Assembly: GCA_007122565.1 (NCBI GenBank)
Contig: SKTJ01000233.1
Span: forward strand, 1 to 6,678
Direction of reading: 5' to 3'
Origin: Syntrophomonadaceae bacterium
Lineage (GTDB): Bacteria > Bacillota > Dethiobacteria > DTU022 > UBA8154
Length of the DNA: 6,678 nucleotides
A program made the position numbers and the translations under genes. Positions within the stretch are counted from its first letter, which is position 1. Every line of letters begins with the position of its first letter. A model generated the notes under the pieces. The model ran no database searches and had not been told where the DNA came from. It worked only from the letters and a program-made list of their open reading frames with translations. Below are positions 5,901 to 6,678 of this stretch, piece by piece.

Positions 5901-5907
5901 AGGGTGG
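5901..5907 (+). promoter_or_regulatory. Ribosome binding site of the copper ATPase gene
   Basis: AGGGTGG lies 5 bases before ATG 5913. It favours this start over the in-frame ATGs at 5946 and 5955, which would remove some of the His-rich N-terminus. Confidence 0.6.
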
Positions 5908-5912
5908 TCATT

Positions 5913-6678
5913 ATGAAGAAATCGAATAACAATCAGCATTCTCATATGGAGGGGATGAAAGAAAAAGGTCATGGGTCTAAGTATCACGACAGTCATGACA
6001 AGCACACCGGTCACAATCCCGGTATGTTCCGTGATAAGTTCTGGTTATCCCTGATCCTGACCCTGCCAGTAGTCTTCTGGTCGGCACACATCCAAACACT
6101 CCTGGGCTACCAGGCACCGGAATTTCTTGGATCGGGCTGGATCCCTCCGGTTCTTGGTACAGTAGTCTATTTTTATGGTGGATGGGTGTTTTATCAAGGT
6201 GCATGGCAGGAGCTCAGGAAACTACTGCCCGGGATGATGACTCTCATCTCCCTTGCCATAACCGTTGCCTTCCTGTTTTCTTGGGTTGTGCAATTTGAGC
6301 TGATCCACGCTGAGGCACTCTGGTGGGAACTGGCCACCCTGGTTACCATCATGCTCCTAGGCCACTGGATCGAAATGCGGTCCATTGTTCAGGCAAAGGG
6401 TGCATTGCAGGAACTGGCGAAACTCCTCCCGGATACCGCGACGCGCATCACTGATAAGGGAGAGGAGAAGGTTGCGGTAAACGAACTCGAGGACGGCGAC
6501 ATCGTATTGGTTCGCCCGGGTGAGAGTATTCCTGCGGACGGAGTACTGCGGAAGGGGAAAAGCGATGTAAACGAGGCTATGATTACCGGCGAGTCGCGGC
6601 CAGCAAAAAAAACAGAAGGTGACGAGGTCATAGCAGGCACTATTAACGGCGAAGGTTCGCTCCACATCGAAGTTACGG
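5913..6678 (+). CDS. copB: CopB-type copper-transporting P1B-ATPase, N-terminal part
   Basis: Open to the window edge: 255 residues of an expected 650-750 or so. CopB pumps export copper or silver ions across the cytoplasmic membrane at the cost of ATP. Residues 1-34 are His-rich (H9, H11, H20, H25, H28, H31, H34), which is typical of CopB and stands in place of the Cys-x-x-Cys metal domain of CopA. Four helices follow at about 43-66, 77-95, 107-128 and 137-155. They carry hallmark stretches of the CopB subgroup: WIPPVLGTVVYFYGGW, LPGMMTLISLAI and WWELATLVTIMLLGHWIEM. The actuator domain is seen to T225-G226-E227-S228, the dephosphorylation loop. The metal-binding CPH/CPC helix, the DKTG phosphorylation site and the nucleotide domain lie beyond 6678, so the CopB call rests on the N-terminal half. 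No copper regulator is seen upstream. Confidence 0.88.
   Translation, partial: MKKSNNNQHSHMEGMKEKGHGSKYHDSHDKHTGHNPGMFRDKFWLSLILTLPVVFWSAHIQTLLGYQAPEFLGSGWIPPVLGTVVYFYGGWVFYQGAWQELRKLLPGMMTLISLAITVAFLFSWVVQFELIHAEALWWELATLVTIMLLGHWIEMRSIVQAKGALQELAKLLPDTATRITDKGEEKVAVNELEDGDIVLVRPGESIPADGVLRKGKSDVNEAMITGESRPAKKTEGDEVIAGTINGEGSLHIEVT

Larger units (their letters stand above)
5663..5912. other. Leader region of the copper ATPase gene, AT-rich
   Basis: No gene is seen here. The left part (to about 5700) may still belong to the decayed insertion element. The middle (5714-5800) is AT-rich and promoter-like. A small hairpin TTGCC-TGTT-GGCAA lies at 5815-5828. I found no TACAxxTGTA cop box (CopY) and no recognisable CsoR site. 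Confidence 0.4.

Noticed and set aside
6357..6667. Two overlapping minus-strand frames of 92-102 codons
   Set aside because: Both are antisense to the copper ATPase actuator domain, which has unmistakable motifs such as TGES.

Overview
The window looks like chromosomal DNA from a Gram-positive anaerobe, most likely Clostridia (Peptococcaceae-like). The basis is the clostridial type of citrate synthase (about 460 residues), the Firmicute-like P-II remnant, AT-rich promoters, purine-rich ribosome binding sites and GTG/ATG starts. This is inferred from protein style; no search was run.

Layout, left to right. Positions 1-47 hold the last codons of an ABC-transporter permease, overlapping by ATGA the complete MacB/FtsX-type permease at 44-1276. 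Both proteins end with the same RLDPVVALR motif, so this is a tandem paralogous pair, with the ATPase and adaptor expected further upstream. Positions 1277-1686 hold three small inverted repeats and a decayed C-terminal fragment of undecaprenyl-diphosphatase (1375-1599). At 1687-3288 lies an intact SLC9B/NHA-like cation:proton antiporter with a C-terminal universal stress protein (USP) domain; its active-site Asp-Asp pair reads Ser-Asp. A clear intrinsic terminator follows at 3386-3409, in a gene-free stretch with several other inverted repeats.

On the minus strand, 3685-4013 encodes a broken P-II (GlnB/GlnK-like) nitrogen regulator with a frameshift near its N-terminus and damage in the ATP-binding B-loop. 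Divergent from it, a citrate synthase runs from about 4126 or 4147 to 5511. It has an extended -10 promoter embedded in a perfect 8-bp inverted repeat. Just after it, on the minus strand, is a short fragment (about 5520-5607) that looks like the N-terminus of a transposase, with a strong ribosome binding site enclosed by an 11-bp inverted repeat. Finally a CopB-type copper P1B-ATPase starts at 5913 and runs off the right edge.

The intact genes (efflux permease, antiporter, citrate synthase, copper pump) appear to be separate transcription units rather than one pathway. The spaces between them contain at least three decayed genes (uppP, glnB-like, transposase), so this looks like a locus that has undergone rearrangement and gene loss. 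I see no evidence of a CRISPR array, an RNA gene, a complete mobile element or an obviously new multi-gene system. The most interesting points are the altered antiporter active site, the palindrome over the citrate synthase promoter, and the broken P-II gene, which an ORF caller would miss or call on the wrong strand.
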